Below, in pieces: positions 1-6,908 of a stretch of DNA of 19,723 nucleotides; position 1 is the stretch's first letter; each line of letters starts with the position of its first letter. The position numbers were made by a program, and so were the translations under genes. Location: contig VERK01000015.1 of the NCBI GenBank assembly GCA_018882725.1, forward strand, positions 1 through 19,723, written 5' to 3'. This DNA is from Actinomycetota bacterium (GTDB lineage: Bacteria > Actinomycetota > Acidimicrobiia > Acidimicrobiales > Ilumatobacteraceae). Below the pieces are notes generated by a model that was given only the letters and a program-made list of their open reading frames with translations, was not told the DNA's origin and ran no database searches.

Positions 1-170
1 AGAGCAACGGTGCCGCCAGCACCGGGGCGCCGAAGGAGCAACCACCCCGGAATCTCTCAGGCAACCGGACCGGATGGGTGAGACAACGCTGGAAAGCGGT
101 TCGCCGCACCGACGGGGAAAGGCGCTCACGCGCCGAAGCTCTCAGGTCCGCCTCGGCGGAGAGACAGCGG
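1..170 (+). ncRNA. Tandem glycine riboswitch (5' end truncated by window edge)
   Basis: Two glycine-aptamer cores are visible in tandem. The first has a P2-like hairpin CGGTGC/GCACCG (8-13 with 19-24), the conserved GCCGAAGGAGCAA element (about 29-41) and CTCTCAGG (54-61), followed by GGACCGG. The second has a P1 helix CGCTG (87-91) with CAGCG (165-169), a GCGG-UUCG-CCGC hairpin (96-107), the CACCGACGGGG element (about 107-117), a GGCGC/GCGCC hairpin (121-134) and CTCTCAGGTCC (139-149). This matches the known gcvT-type tandem glycine riboswitch, which senses glycine and usually turns on glycine cleavage genes. Here it leads gcvP. The 5' strand of the first P1 helix appears to lie outside the window. 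Confidence 0.93.
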
Positions 171-171
171 G

Positions 172-195
172 GGAAGCAACCGACGAAAGGCTTCC
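172..195 (+). promoter_or_regulatory. Putative riboswitch expression-platform hairpin at the gcvP start
   Basis: GGAAGC (172-177) can pair with GCTTCC (190-195), leaving a 12-base loop. The helix ends exactly at the gcvP ATG (196) and begins three bases after the last P1 strand of the second aptamer. The only Shine-Dalgarno-like stretch, GAAAGG (185-190), lies in the loop and at its 3' edge. A switch acting on translation initiation is plausible because there is no U tract that would suggest a terminator. The pairing is visible, but its role is inferred. Confidence 0.45.
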
Positions 196-3036
196 ATGAA
201 CCCGACCACGTTGTCGTCGACCCTCGCTTCTCTCTTCGCTCCGTCGTTCCACGAGCGGCACATCGGAATTCGTCATGACGAAATTGCCGACATGCTCGCG
301 GTGATCGGTGCGAGTTCGGTCGACGAACTCATCGAGCGAACCATCCCGAACTCGATCCTGCGCCGCACACCACTCGCCTTGCCCGCGGCGATCAGCGAAC
401 CCGAGGTGACGGCCGAACTGAAAGCCTTGGCCGCGATGAATCGCGCCCGTCGCTCGTTCATCGGTCTCGGCTACGCGCAGACCATCACTCCCCCGGTGAT
501 CAAGCGCAACGTGCTGGAAAATCCGGCCTGGTACACGTCGTACACGCCGTATCAGCCCGAGATCAGCCAAGGCCGCTTGGAGACGTTGCTCAATTTCCAG
601 ACGATGGTGGTCGATCTCACCGGACTACCCGTGGCCAACGCGTCCTTGCTCGACGAAGCGACGGCAGCCGCCGAAGCCATGACGATGGCCAAGCGCATTG
701 GAAAGTCATCGTCGGATCGTTTCTACGTGGACGCTGACACTCATCCGCAGACGATCAACGTGATGCGCACTCGCGCGGTGCCGCTCGGTATCGAGTTGGT
801 GGTGGGCGGTCCGCTCGATCCGTCCTCGGTGTACGGAGCATTGTTGTCGTACCCGACGTCGACCGGTCGCGTGGTCGATTGGCGCGGCACGATCAATGAG
901 CTGCACGCCAACGGTGCCGTCGCCGTCGTGACCACCGATCCGCTGGCCTGTGTGCTGCTGGCCTCACCGGGCAGCCTCGGCGCCGACATCGCGATCGGAT
1001 CGGCACAACGTTTCGGAGTGCCGATGGGTTTCGGTGGTCCGCATGCGGCCTTCATGGCCACTCGCGAGAACCATGCGCGAACTCTGCCTGGTCGTCTGGT
1101 GGGTGTGAGCACCGATGCCGCCGGTCGTCCTGCACTGCGTCTGGCCCTGCAGACACGCGAGCAGCACATCCGACGCGAGAAGGCGACCAGCAACATCTGC
1201 ACCGCCCAGGCGCTTCTGGCCAACATCGCCGGCTTGTACGCCAGTTGGCACGGTCCGCGGGGTTTGCGACTGATCGCCGAACGAGTGAATCGTCTGGCCG
1301 GAGTGATCGCGGCCGCGCTGGTGGATGGCGGCTACTCGCTCGTGCACGACACATGGTTCGACACGATCACCTTCGTCGACACCAAGGGTGCGGCCGGTGA
1401 TGCGGCTCGGCGCGCTGGCTTCGACATACGTCAGATCGACGCCACGACGTTCGGCGTCACGGTCGACGAAGCGACCACTCTCGACGAGGTCTGCTCGTTG
1501 CTCCAGGCTCTCGGAGTCGACGTCGACGTGGATGGATTGAGTGGTCTCGATGCACGCCTGGTCGGTCTGCCCTCCGAACTTCTGCGTTCCGACCAAATAC
1601 TCACCGCGCCTGCTTTCAACTCGTTCCACACCGAGCACGAGATGTTGCGGTATTTGCGCCGACTCTCCGACCTCGACTTGGCACTCGACCGCACGATGAT
1701 TCCGCTCGGTTCGTGCACGATGAAGTTGAACGCGACCACGGAGATGGAACCCATCACCTGGTCGGGATTCGCCGACGTGCACCCGTTCGCACCAGCCGAC
1801 GAATCGGAGGGCTACCGTCAACTGGTGACCCAACTCGAACAGTGGTTGTGCGAGATCACGGGTTACGACGCGGTGAGCCTGCAGCCGAACGCCGGCAGCC
1901 AGGGTGAACTGGCCGGCCTTCTCGCCATCCGGGCGTATCACCGCAGTCGTGGAGAGACGGATCGCAACGTGTGTCTCATTCCATCGAGTGCGCACGGAAC
2001 CAACGCCGCCAGTGCGGTGATGGCGGGAATGCGCGTGGTCGTGGTCGCGTGCGACGAGCACGGCAACGTCGATCTCGACGATCTGCGTCGCCACATCGAC
2101 ACGCACGGCTCACGGATTGCGGCGATCATGGTCACCTATCCGTCCACCCACGGTGTGTTCGAGGACGGCATCGTGGAACTCTGCCGTTTGGTGCACGAGG
2201 TGGGCGGCCAGGTGTACGTCGACGGAGCGAATCTCAACGCTCTGGTGGGTACGGCTCGACCCGGTGAGTTCGGTGCCGACGTGAGTCACCTGAATCTGCA
2301 CAAGACGTTCTGCATTCCGCACGGCGGTGGCGGCCCGGGTGTGGGTCCGGTCGGGGTGCGCGCTCATCTCGCTCCTTTCCTGCCCGGTCACCCCCACGAC
2401 GAGTCGGCGGTGGTCGGTGCGGTGTCGGCGGCCCCGGTCGGGTCGGCGGGCATCCTGCCGATTCCGTGGGCGTACATCCGGCTGATGGGTCCCGACGGCC
2501 TGCGTCGTGCGACCGAGATGGCCATCGTGAACGCGAACTACGTGGCGCGTCGGCTCGCCCCGCACTACCCCGTTCTGTACACCGGACGTGAGGGGTTCGT
2601 GGCCCACGAATGCATCATCGACATTCGTCCGATCACCAAGACGACGGGCGTGAGTGTGGACGACATCGCCAAGCGATTGATGGACCACGGGTTCCACGCC
2701 CCCACCATGAGTTTCCCGGTGGCCGGCACACTGATGATCGAGCCCACCGAGAGCGAAACACGGGCCGAGCTCGACCGCTTCTGCGACGCGATGATCGCCA
2801 TTCGCGCCGAGATCGACGAAGTGGAGGCCGGTCGCATCGCGGTGGACGACAGTCCTCTTCGGCACGCACCTCACACACTGGCCGACCTCGTGGGCGACTG
2901 GACGCGTTCGTACTCTCGTGAAGTGGGGGCTGGGCGGTCGGCCTATCGCACCCCAGTGAGCCGGATCGACGCTGCGTACGGCGATCGCAACCTGGTGTGC
3001 ACCTGCGAGCCGCTGAGTTCGTACGTCGATCGGTAG
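196..3036 (+). CDS. gcvP: Glycine dehydrogenase (decarboxylating), P-protein
   Basis: This is the pyridoxal-phosphate subunit of the glycine cleavage system. It decarboxylates glycine and passes the aminomethyl group to the lipoyl arm of H-protein. At 946 aa it is the fused single-chain form, with a degenerate N-terminal half (about 1-440) and a catalytic C-terminal half. Family landmarks include FIGLGYAQTITPPVIKRNVL and YTPYQPEISQGRLE near the N-terminus, PLGSCTMKLNA in the middle, and NLHKTFCIPHGGGGPG, whose Lys703 is the expected PLP Schiff-base lysine. The ATG follows the riboswitch hairpin directly. The partner genes gcvT and gcvH are nearby on the opposite strand. The gene is intact, and glycine control through the riboswitch is expected. 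Confidence 0.97.
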   Translation: MNPTTLSSTLASLFAPSFHERHIGIRHDEIADMLAVIGASSVDELIERTIPNSILRRTPLALPAAISEPEVTAELKALAAMNRARRSFIGLGYAQTITPPVIKRNVLENPAWYTSYTPYQPEISQGRLETLLNFQTMVVDLTGLPVANASLLDEATAAAEAMTMAKRIGKSSSDRFYVDADTHPQTINVMRTRAVPLGIELVVGGPLDPSSVYGALLSYPTSTGRVVDWRGTINELHANGAVAVVTTDPLACVLLASPGSLGADIAIGSAQRFGVPMGFGGPHAAFMATRENHARTLPGRLVGVSTDAAGRPALRLALQTREQHIRREKATSNICTAQALLANIAGLYASWHGPRGLRLIAERVNRLAGVIAAALVDGGYSLVHDTWFDTITFVDTKGAAGDAARRAGFDIRQIDATTFGVTVDEATTLDEVCSLLQALGVDVDVDGLSGLDARLVGLPSELLRSDQILTAPAFNSFHTEHEMLRYLRRLSDLDLALDRTMIPLGSCTMKLNATTEMEPITWSGFADVHPFAPADESEGYRQLVTQLEQWLCEITGYDAVSLQPNAGSQGELAGLLAIRAYHRSRGETDRNVCLIPSSAHGTNAASAVMAGMRVVVVACDEHGNVDLDDLRRHIDTHGSRIAAIMVTYPSTHGVFEDGIVELCRLVHEVGGQVYVDGANLNALVGTARPGEFGADVSHLNLHKTFCIPHGGGGPGVGPVGVRAHLAPFLPGHPHDESAVVGAVSAAPVGSAGILPIPWAYIRLMGPDGLRRATEMAIVNANYVARRLAPHYPVLYTGREGFVAHECIIDIRPITKTTGVSVDDIAKRLMDHGFHAPTMSFPVAGTLMIEPTESETRAELDRFCDAMIAIRAEIDEVEAGRIAVDDSPLRHAPHTLADLVGDWTRSYSREVGAGRSAYRTPVSRIDAAYGDRNLVCTCEPLSSYVDR

Positions 3037-3039
3037 GTT
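3034..3039 (+). promoter_or_regulatory. Leaderless-type -10 hexamer TAGGTT for the 3046 gene
   Basis: TAGGTT ends six bases before the ATG at 3046. Its first three bases are the gcvP stop codon TAG. No Shine-Dalgarno sequence lies between the hexamer and the start. It fits the TAnnnT pattern seen before ten other starts in this window. Confidence 0.5.
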
Positions 3040-3045
3040 GGCGCC

Positions 3046-3471
3046 ATGAGCAGCCAACAGAACAACCATGGTCTTGGTGACGTGATGTCACTCCTCGGTG
3101 GGGTCAATCCAGTGGCCATGGCCGGCAAGGCGGTCGAGACCATGGTGACTCTCACGGGTGAACTCGTGCAGACCCTGGCCAACTTCAACGACACCATGCG
3201 CGAACTGAACACGGCGGCGCGCCGGGTGAACTCGCTGCTCGATGACATCGAGGCTCCGATTCGCGCCATCGTTCCGCAGGTTCAGGCCGGTGTGAAGCAG
3301 GCTCGATCGACGATCAAGCGCGTGGACGGTGTGCTCGGGCAGGTGGGTTCGTTGCCTGGTGACGTGGCCAAGGCCGTGTCGACACTGGGCGACCTGGCCG
3401 GACGTTTGTCGCCGTTGGCGGCGTTCGCCGAATCCGCCGGCGGGCTGTTCGGCGTGAAGCCGAACAAATGA
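3046..3471 (+). CDS. Small helical protein of unknown function
   Basis: I do not recognise this 141-aa protein. It has no cysteines, no signal peptide and no clear transmembrane segment. A hydrophobic helical stretch near residues 20-50 is followed by long amphipathic helices with regularly spaced Val, Leu and Ala (about 60-130), so a coiled-coil or surface-associated helical bundle is likely. The end is Gly-rich and hydrophobic and finishes FGVKPNK. It lies only nine bases after gcvP on the same strand, but a TAGGTT hexamer suggests its own leaderless transcript. A link to glycine cleavage rests on position only. The last seven codons plus the stop are imperfectly duplicated just downstream. 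Confidence 0.75.
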   Translation: MSSQQNNHGLGDVMSLLGGVNPVAMAGKAVETMVTLTGELVQTLANFNDTMRELNTAARRVNSLLDDIEAPIRAIVPQVQAGVKQARSTIKRVDGVLGQVGSLPGDVAKAVSTLGDLAGRLSPLAAFAESAGGLFGVKPNK

Positions 3472-3494
3472 TTCGGGTCAAGCCGAACAAGTAA
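3448..3494. repeat. Imperfect tandem duplication spanning a stop codon
   Basis: The 24 bases at 3448-3471, which encode FGVKPNK and the TGA stop, are followed immediately by a 23-base near-copy at 3472-3494 that ends in TAA. The copies share TTCGG, AAGCCGAACAA and a terminal stop triplet. They differ by a one-base deletion and a few substitutions. The second copy is outside the reading frame. Confidence 0.7.
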
Positions 3495-3504
3495 CGCGTT
3501 ACTT
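3489..3504. repeat. Perfect 16-base palindrome between convergent genes
   Basis: AAGTAACGCGTTACTT reads the same on both strands. It contains the TAA that ends the duplicated tail on the plus strand (3492-3494) and the TAA stop of gcvT on the minus strand (3499-3501). As RNA it could form a six-pair, A/U-rich stem with a CGCG loop. That is weak for a terminator and has no U tract, so a protein-binding site is an alternative. Confidence 0.5.
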
Positions 3505-4545
3505 CACGAACGGCGTGGGAACCACGCGGCCCGCGAGCATCGACCCGCGCACGTCGATCGACACGTCGTCGCCGATCGACACCGTCGGCTCCAGGAAGGC
3601 CAGCGCGATGCCGTGGCCGAGGATGGGCGAGAAGTTGCCGCTCGTCACCGTTCCGACGGCTCGATCGCCGATCATGACCGCACAGTCGGCGCGCGGTGGG
3701 CGGCGTCCATCGGTGGCGATACCTCGCAAGATGCGATGGACTCCTCGCTCCTTCTCGGCAGCCAGGGCGGCGCGACCACGAAAGTCGCCTTTGTTCCACG
3801 CCACGACCCATTCGAGACCGGCCTGCAGGCTGGTGATTCCGGTCCCGAGTTCGTGGCCGTGCAACGGCAGGCCGGCTTCGAGCCGCAGAGTGTCGCGGGC
3901 GCCGAGACCGGCTGGCGTGATGTCGGCCCCGACGATCGCAGTCCAGAGTGCGCTGGCCGAGTCGCGGGGTACGGCGATTTCGACACCGGGTTCGCCGGTG
4001 TAGCCGGTTCCCGCCACCACGCACTCGACACCGCTCCACGAGAGCGTCTGCACGTGGAAGCGCTTGACGGCTGCTGCCTCCGCGAAGACGGACGACAGTT
4101 TGGTACGGGCATTCGGACCCTGAACCGCCAGGACGGCTCGCGTCGACGTGATGTCGGAGCCGCCGATGGCTTCGACCACGCGTGATGTGTTCGATGCGTT
4201 GGGCATCACGTCGAACGTACGACCGTCAGGATGCCACCACACGATGATGTCGTCGAGAACCGAGCCATCCGCTGTGTCGAGCAAGTGGGTGTACTGGGCG
4301 CGACCCGGACCGACTTTGTCGAGGTCGTTGGTGAGTGCTCGTTGGAGGACGTCGAAGCCGTCGATCACTCGCACCGTTCCGAGATGGGAGACGTCGAACA
4401 CGACGGCGTCGCGTCGGCACGCTTCGTGCTCGGCGATGGTTCCCGAGGGGTACTGCAAAGGCATGTCCCAGCCGCCGAACGGCGTCATCTTGGCGCCGAG
4501 AGCGCGGTGCTCGGAGTCGAGCGGCGAGTAACGCAGATGGCTCAC
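3499..4545 (-). CDS. gcvT: Aminomethyltransferase, glycine cleavage T-protein
   Basis: T-protein moves the aminomethyl carbon from H-protein to tetrahydrofolate, giving 5,10-methylene-THF and ammonia. The 348-aa length is typical. The N-terminus SPLDSEHRALGAKMTPFGGW, the VFDVSHLG segment and the GSVLDDIIVWW stretch (Asp98/Asp99, matching the catalytic Asp region) are all family hallmarks. NASNTSRVVE and GYTGEPGVEI also fit. The GTG start lies one base after the stop of the upstream merR gene, so translation is probably coupled. A later Met20 is too far in, because residues before it are conserved in the family. No riboswitch precedes this gene. Confidence 0.95.
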   Translation of the reverse strand: MSHLRYSPLDSEHRALGAKMTPFGGWDMPLQYPSGTIAEHEACRRDAVVFDVSHLGTVRVIDGFDVLQRALTNDLDKVGPGRAQYTHLLDTADGSVLDDIIVWWHPDGRTFDVMPNASNTSRVVEAIGGSDITSTRAVLAVQGPNARTKLSSVFAEAAAVKRFHVQTLSWSGVECVVAGTGYTGEPGVEIAVPRDSASALWTAIVGADITPAGLGARDTLRLEAGLPLHGHELGTGITSLQAGLEWVVAWNKGDFRGRAALAAEKERGVHRILRGIATDGRRPPRADCAVMIGDRAVGTVTSGNFSPILGHGIALAFLEPTVSIGDDVSIDVRGSMLAGRVVPTPFVK

Positions 4546-4546
4546 G

Positions 4547-4987
4547 TCAGCTGACGCGGCGCAGAGCGAGATCGGGATACAGCGCGACGATCTTGTCGTC
4601 GACTTGATCCTTCACCTGCGCGAGAGGCAGCAGGTTGAGAACTCCCTGGCCCCGACGAACCACGTCGATGAGGTCGTCGCCACGACACAGGATGACGCTG
4701 GCCCCTTCGATCACGAGGTGAGCCGATGTGATGTCGTCATCGACGTGACTGCGGAGATACGCGAACACGTCACGCACCGACTCGAGACGGATGCCGGCAT
4801 CGAGCAGGCTCTTGACCATGCGCAGTTCGAGGAGATTGCGGTAGCTGTAGTGGCGACGGGTGCCACTCCCCTTCGCATCGTTCACGGCCGGGCGAACGAG
4901 GTCGGTGCGAGCCCAGTAGTCGAGTTGGCGATACGAGATTCCGACGATGTCGGCAGCCTGCGTTCCTGAAAACGTCTTGTCGCTCAC
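4547..4987 (-). CDS. MerR-family transcriptional regulator (Rv1830-like)
   Basis: This 146-aa DNA-binding protein starts with a MerR winged helix-turn-helix (about residues 8-75: AADIVGISYRQLDYWARTDLV, then RRHYSYRNLLELRMVKSLLDAGI). A short helical C-terminal part has no obvious effector-binding cysteine pattern. By order it corresponds to Rv1830, the second MerR gene of the gcvH-garA-ftsR region in mycobacteria. It starts with GTG at 4987 preceded by GAGGGGG. Its targets cannot be read from the sequence. It is followed by gcvT with a one-base gap. Confidence 0.9.
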   Translation of the reverse strand: MSDKTFSGTQAADIVGISYRQLDYWARTDLVRPAVNDAKGSGTRRHYSYRNLLELRMVKSLLDAGIRLESVRDVFAYLRSHVDDDITSAHLVIEGASVILCRGDDLIDVVRRGQGVLNLLPLAQVKDQVDDKIVALYPDLALRRVS

Positions 4988-4991
4988 GAAA

Positions 4992-4998
4992 CCCCCTC
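4992..4998 (-). promoter_or_regulatory. Strong Shine-Dalgarno sequence for the merR gene
   Basis: On the minus strand, GAGGGGG ends four bases before the GTG at 4987 and supports that start. A TACCCT hexamer further upstream (5021-5026) would give a short leader of roughly 25 bases. This gene therefore differs from its leaderless neighbours. Confidence 0.65.
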
Positions 4999-5070
4999 GA
5001 CGGAATTACAACGGTGTAGCAGGGTACGGCCACCCTCCCCGACCGTCAACCTTCACCCGAAGACGGGGCT

Positions 5071-5589
5071 CTACGGTGCGAAGTCTTCGGGCTTGATGCT
5101 GTCGATGAAGTCCCGGAACTCGTCGACGAGTTCGTCGACCTCGCCGGGGGCCTGCCCGTCATCGTCGTCTTCGTCGTCATCGTCGAATTGGGCGATGCGT
5201 CCCGCGGTGTCCATGACCGAATCGTCGACGTAGATGCCACAACCGGCGCGCACCGCGACGGCGATCGCGTCGGACGGGCGAGCCGAGATGGTGAGTGGTC
5301 CTTGGCGCGTCTTGAGGTGCAGTTCGGCGAAGAAGGTTCCTTCGCTCACATCGGTGATCACGACCTTGTCGAGATCGGCGCCGAGCGAGCCGAGAACGTC
5401 GACCAAGAGATCGTGGGTGAGCGGACGCGGAGGGACCTTGCCCGACATGCCGATCTGGATACTGCCGGCCTCGGGCTCGCCGATGTAGATCGGAAGAACT
5501 CGGCGCTCGCCCTCACGCTCGCGCAAGAACACCACGTGCACGCGCCCGGGCATTTCCAGGCGAACACCGACGAGTTCGAGTGCGATCAC
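5071..5589 (-). CDS. Bifunctional nuclease family protein (DUF151)
   Basis: This 172-aa protein belongs to the BFN/DUF151 family, known from plant bifunctional nucleases and from mycobacterial Rv1829. The DUF151 core spans about residues 1-130 (VFLREREGERRVLPIYIGEPEA, then PPRPLTHDLLVDVLGSLGADLDKVVI, SARPSDAIAVAVRAGCGIYV). The C-terminal tail is very acidic, with eight Asp and one Glu in residues 136-144. The GTG start is supported by a TACTGT hexamer seven bases upstream and by alignment of the MIALELVGVRLE N-terminus with the family. It sits between the two MerR genes. Its cellular substrate is not known to me. Confidence 0.92.
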   Translation of the reverse strand: MIALELVGVRLEMPGRVHVVFLREREGERRVLPIYIGEPEAGSIQIGMSGKVPPRPLTHDLLVDVLGSLGADLDKVVITDVSEGTFFAELHLKTRQGPLTISARPSDAIAVAVRAGCGIYVDDSVMDTAGRIAQFDDDDEDDDDGQAPGEVDELVDEFRDFIDSIKPEDFAP

Positions 5590-5596
5590 GATGCCG

Positions 5597-5602
5597 ACAG
5601 TA
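5597..5602 (-). promoter_or_regulatory. Leaderless-type -10 hexamer TACTGT for the DUF151 gene
   Basis: TACTGT on the minus strand ends seven bases before the GTG at 5589. It lies in the 26-base gap after the ftsR-like gene. The same hexamer, preceded by GGG, occurs before pgsA. Confidence 0.55.
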
Positions 5603-5615
5603 CCCCGGTTTTCGG

Positions 5616-6443
5616 TCAGCGTGGATCGCGCAAAGACCCGAGCGACCGGGCCAACAAGATGGCCCGGAGACGTCCACCGAGTTCGGTGAGGTCGTCGAGC
5701 AGCGCGTTGGCTTCGGAACGGGAATCAGGTGCACGGCGACGCAGGATGGGCAGGACCCGTTGCTCGAACAGGCCGGCCTCTCGTTCGGCGGCGATCTTCC
5801 AGGCTTTCAGGTGACGAACGTCCAGCCCGGCGTCGGCGAAGCCACGGGCCACTTCGGCCAGGGCCAAGTCGTGCTCGTCGAAGAGCGGCTGACCACCCAC
5901 CGATCGTCCGTCGGCACGCGGAGTGACGAGTCCGAACGACTCGAGTTCGGCCAAGGTGGCCTCGTCGAGGCCGCTCGTCTGAAGGATCTCGGCCCGGGTG
6001 TACGTGGCCGGACGCCCGATCGAGTCGGACGGGTCGGGCGGTGCGGGCCGCCTGGGGGTCTTGTCGACGATGACCGCAGCCGACTTGTTGGTCCGCGTAC
6101 TGGGGTGGGCCGGAGGGGCTTCCGGTACCGCTTCGGCCGCCGGCTCGTCGTGTCGCTCGGTGCCCGCTCGTTCGAGTCCGTGCGGAGGTGTGTCGAGACG
6201 ATCCTTGATCACGCGCAACGGCAGAAAGTTCTCGCGCTGCTCGCGCAGAATGAAACGCAGCCGTTCGACGTCGTCGTCGTAGAACTTGCGGTATCCCGAC
6301 GCGGTGCGTTCGGGAACGATCAGGCCCTGGCTCTCGAGGAATCGAATCTTCGAGATCGTGACGTCGGGGAACTCTTCGAGGAGCAGTCCGAGAACTTCTC
6401 CGATCGAGAGATACGGACGCTCAGCAGTCGAGCGAGAGTTCAC
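5616..6443 (-). CDS. MerR-family regulator, FtsR/Rv1828-like
   Basis: This 275-aa regulator has an N-terminal MerR winged helix (about residues 12-80: YLSIGEVLGLLLEEFPDVTI, then SKIRFLESQGLIVPERTASG and YRKFYDDDVERLRFI). A Pro/Ala-rich linker (about 95-140) leads to a conserved helical C-terminal domain (about 145-265: YTRAEILQTSGLDEATLAEL). The arrangement matches actinobacterial FtsR (Rv1828), reported to activate cell-division genes such as ftsZ in corynebacteria. The GTG start overlaps the stop of the FHA gene as GTGA, showing tight coupling. Function in this organism is inferred from family and synteny. Confidence 0.92.
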   Translation of the reverse strand: MNSRSTAERPYLSIGEVLGLLLEEFPDVTISKIRFLESQGLIVPERTASGYRKFYDDDVERLRFILREQRENFLPLRVIKDRLDTPPHGLERAGTERHDEPAAEAVPEAPPAHPSTRTNKSAAVIVDKTPRRPAPPDPSDSIGRPATYTRAEILQTSGLDEATLAELESFGLVTPRADGRSVGGQPLFDEHDLALAEVARGFADAGLDVRHLKAWKIAAEREAGLFEQRVLPILRRRAPDSRSEANALLDDLTELGGRLRAILLARSLGSLRDPR

Positions 6444-6907
6444 ACCGACTCCGACGGAGCGATGAACAACAGGCGGAAGCGACCGACCAGGATCTCGTCG
6501 CCTTGCTGGAGAACGACCGAGTCGACACGACGCTGGTTGACGTAGGTGCCGTTGAGCGAACCCACGTCGCGCAACACGTACTCGACACCGTGGCGCTCGA
6601 TCTCGGCGTGGCGGCGAGACACCGAGATGTCGTCGAGGCTGACGTCGCTGTCGGGATGGCGGCCCAGACGCGTGGGCGTTCCGCTCAAGGTGAACCGATC
6701 ACCCGCTTGCGGGCCCGAACGCACCATGAGTGTTGCGGCCGCATGGGTGCCGACGGTCGCTCCGTCATCCGAATCGGGTCCGAAGATGTCGGCTCGTGAG
6801 AGTGCCTGAGTGCGATCGGAGTCGGCCGTCATGGATGTGCCGCACGACGAGCAACGACCGGAGTCGTCGGCGTTTCGTGCGCCGCACTGCGGGCAGAACG
6901 AGGGCAT
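6440..6907 (-). CDS. FHA-domain protein with N-terminal zinc ribbon (GarA-like)
   Basis: This 155-aa protein binds phosphothreonine peptides through a C-terminal FHA domain (about 59-151). Landmarks are Gly82-Arg83, SRRH (97-100) and SLNGT (117-121). By position between gcvH and the ftsR-like gene it is the counterpart of mycobacterial GarA (Rv1827), which controls 2-oxoglutarate and glutamate metabolism. Unlike GarA as I know it, it starts with a zinc ribbon (Cys5, Cys8, Cys19, Cys22) and lacks the ETTS phosphorylation motif. The linker instead has DRTQALSRADIF, with Thr33 in an acidic, GarA-like setting. ATG 6907 lies one base after the gcvH stop. GarA-type regulation is plausible but not proven. 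Confidence 0.9.
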   Translation of the reverse strand: MPSFCPQCGARNADDSGRCSSCGTSMTADSDRTQALSRADIFGPDSDDGATVGTHAAATLMVRSGPQAGDRFTLSGTPTRLGRHPDSDVSLDDISVSRRHAEIERHGVEYVLRDVGSLNGTYVNQRRVDSVVLQQGDEILVGRFRLLFIAPSESV

Positions 6908-6908
6908 C

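Noticed and set aside
964..2106. Long open frame on the minus strand across gcvP
   Set aside because: It is antisense to an intact, fully recognisable gcvP, and its translation is His/Arg/Val-rich with no family features. It is a by-product of codon bias in G+C-rich DNA.
2110..3069. 319-codon open frame antisense to the end of gcvP
   Set aside because: It is complementary to conserved gcvP codons, has no ribosome binding site or domain, and has unlikely composition.
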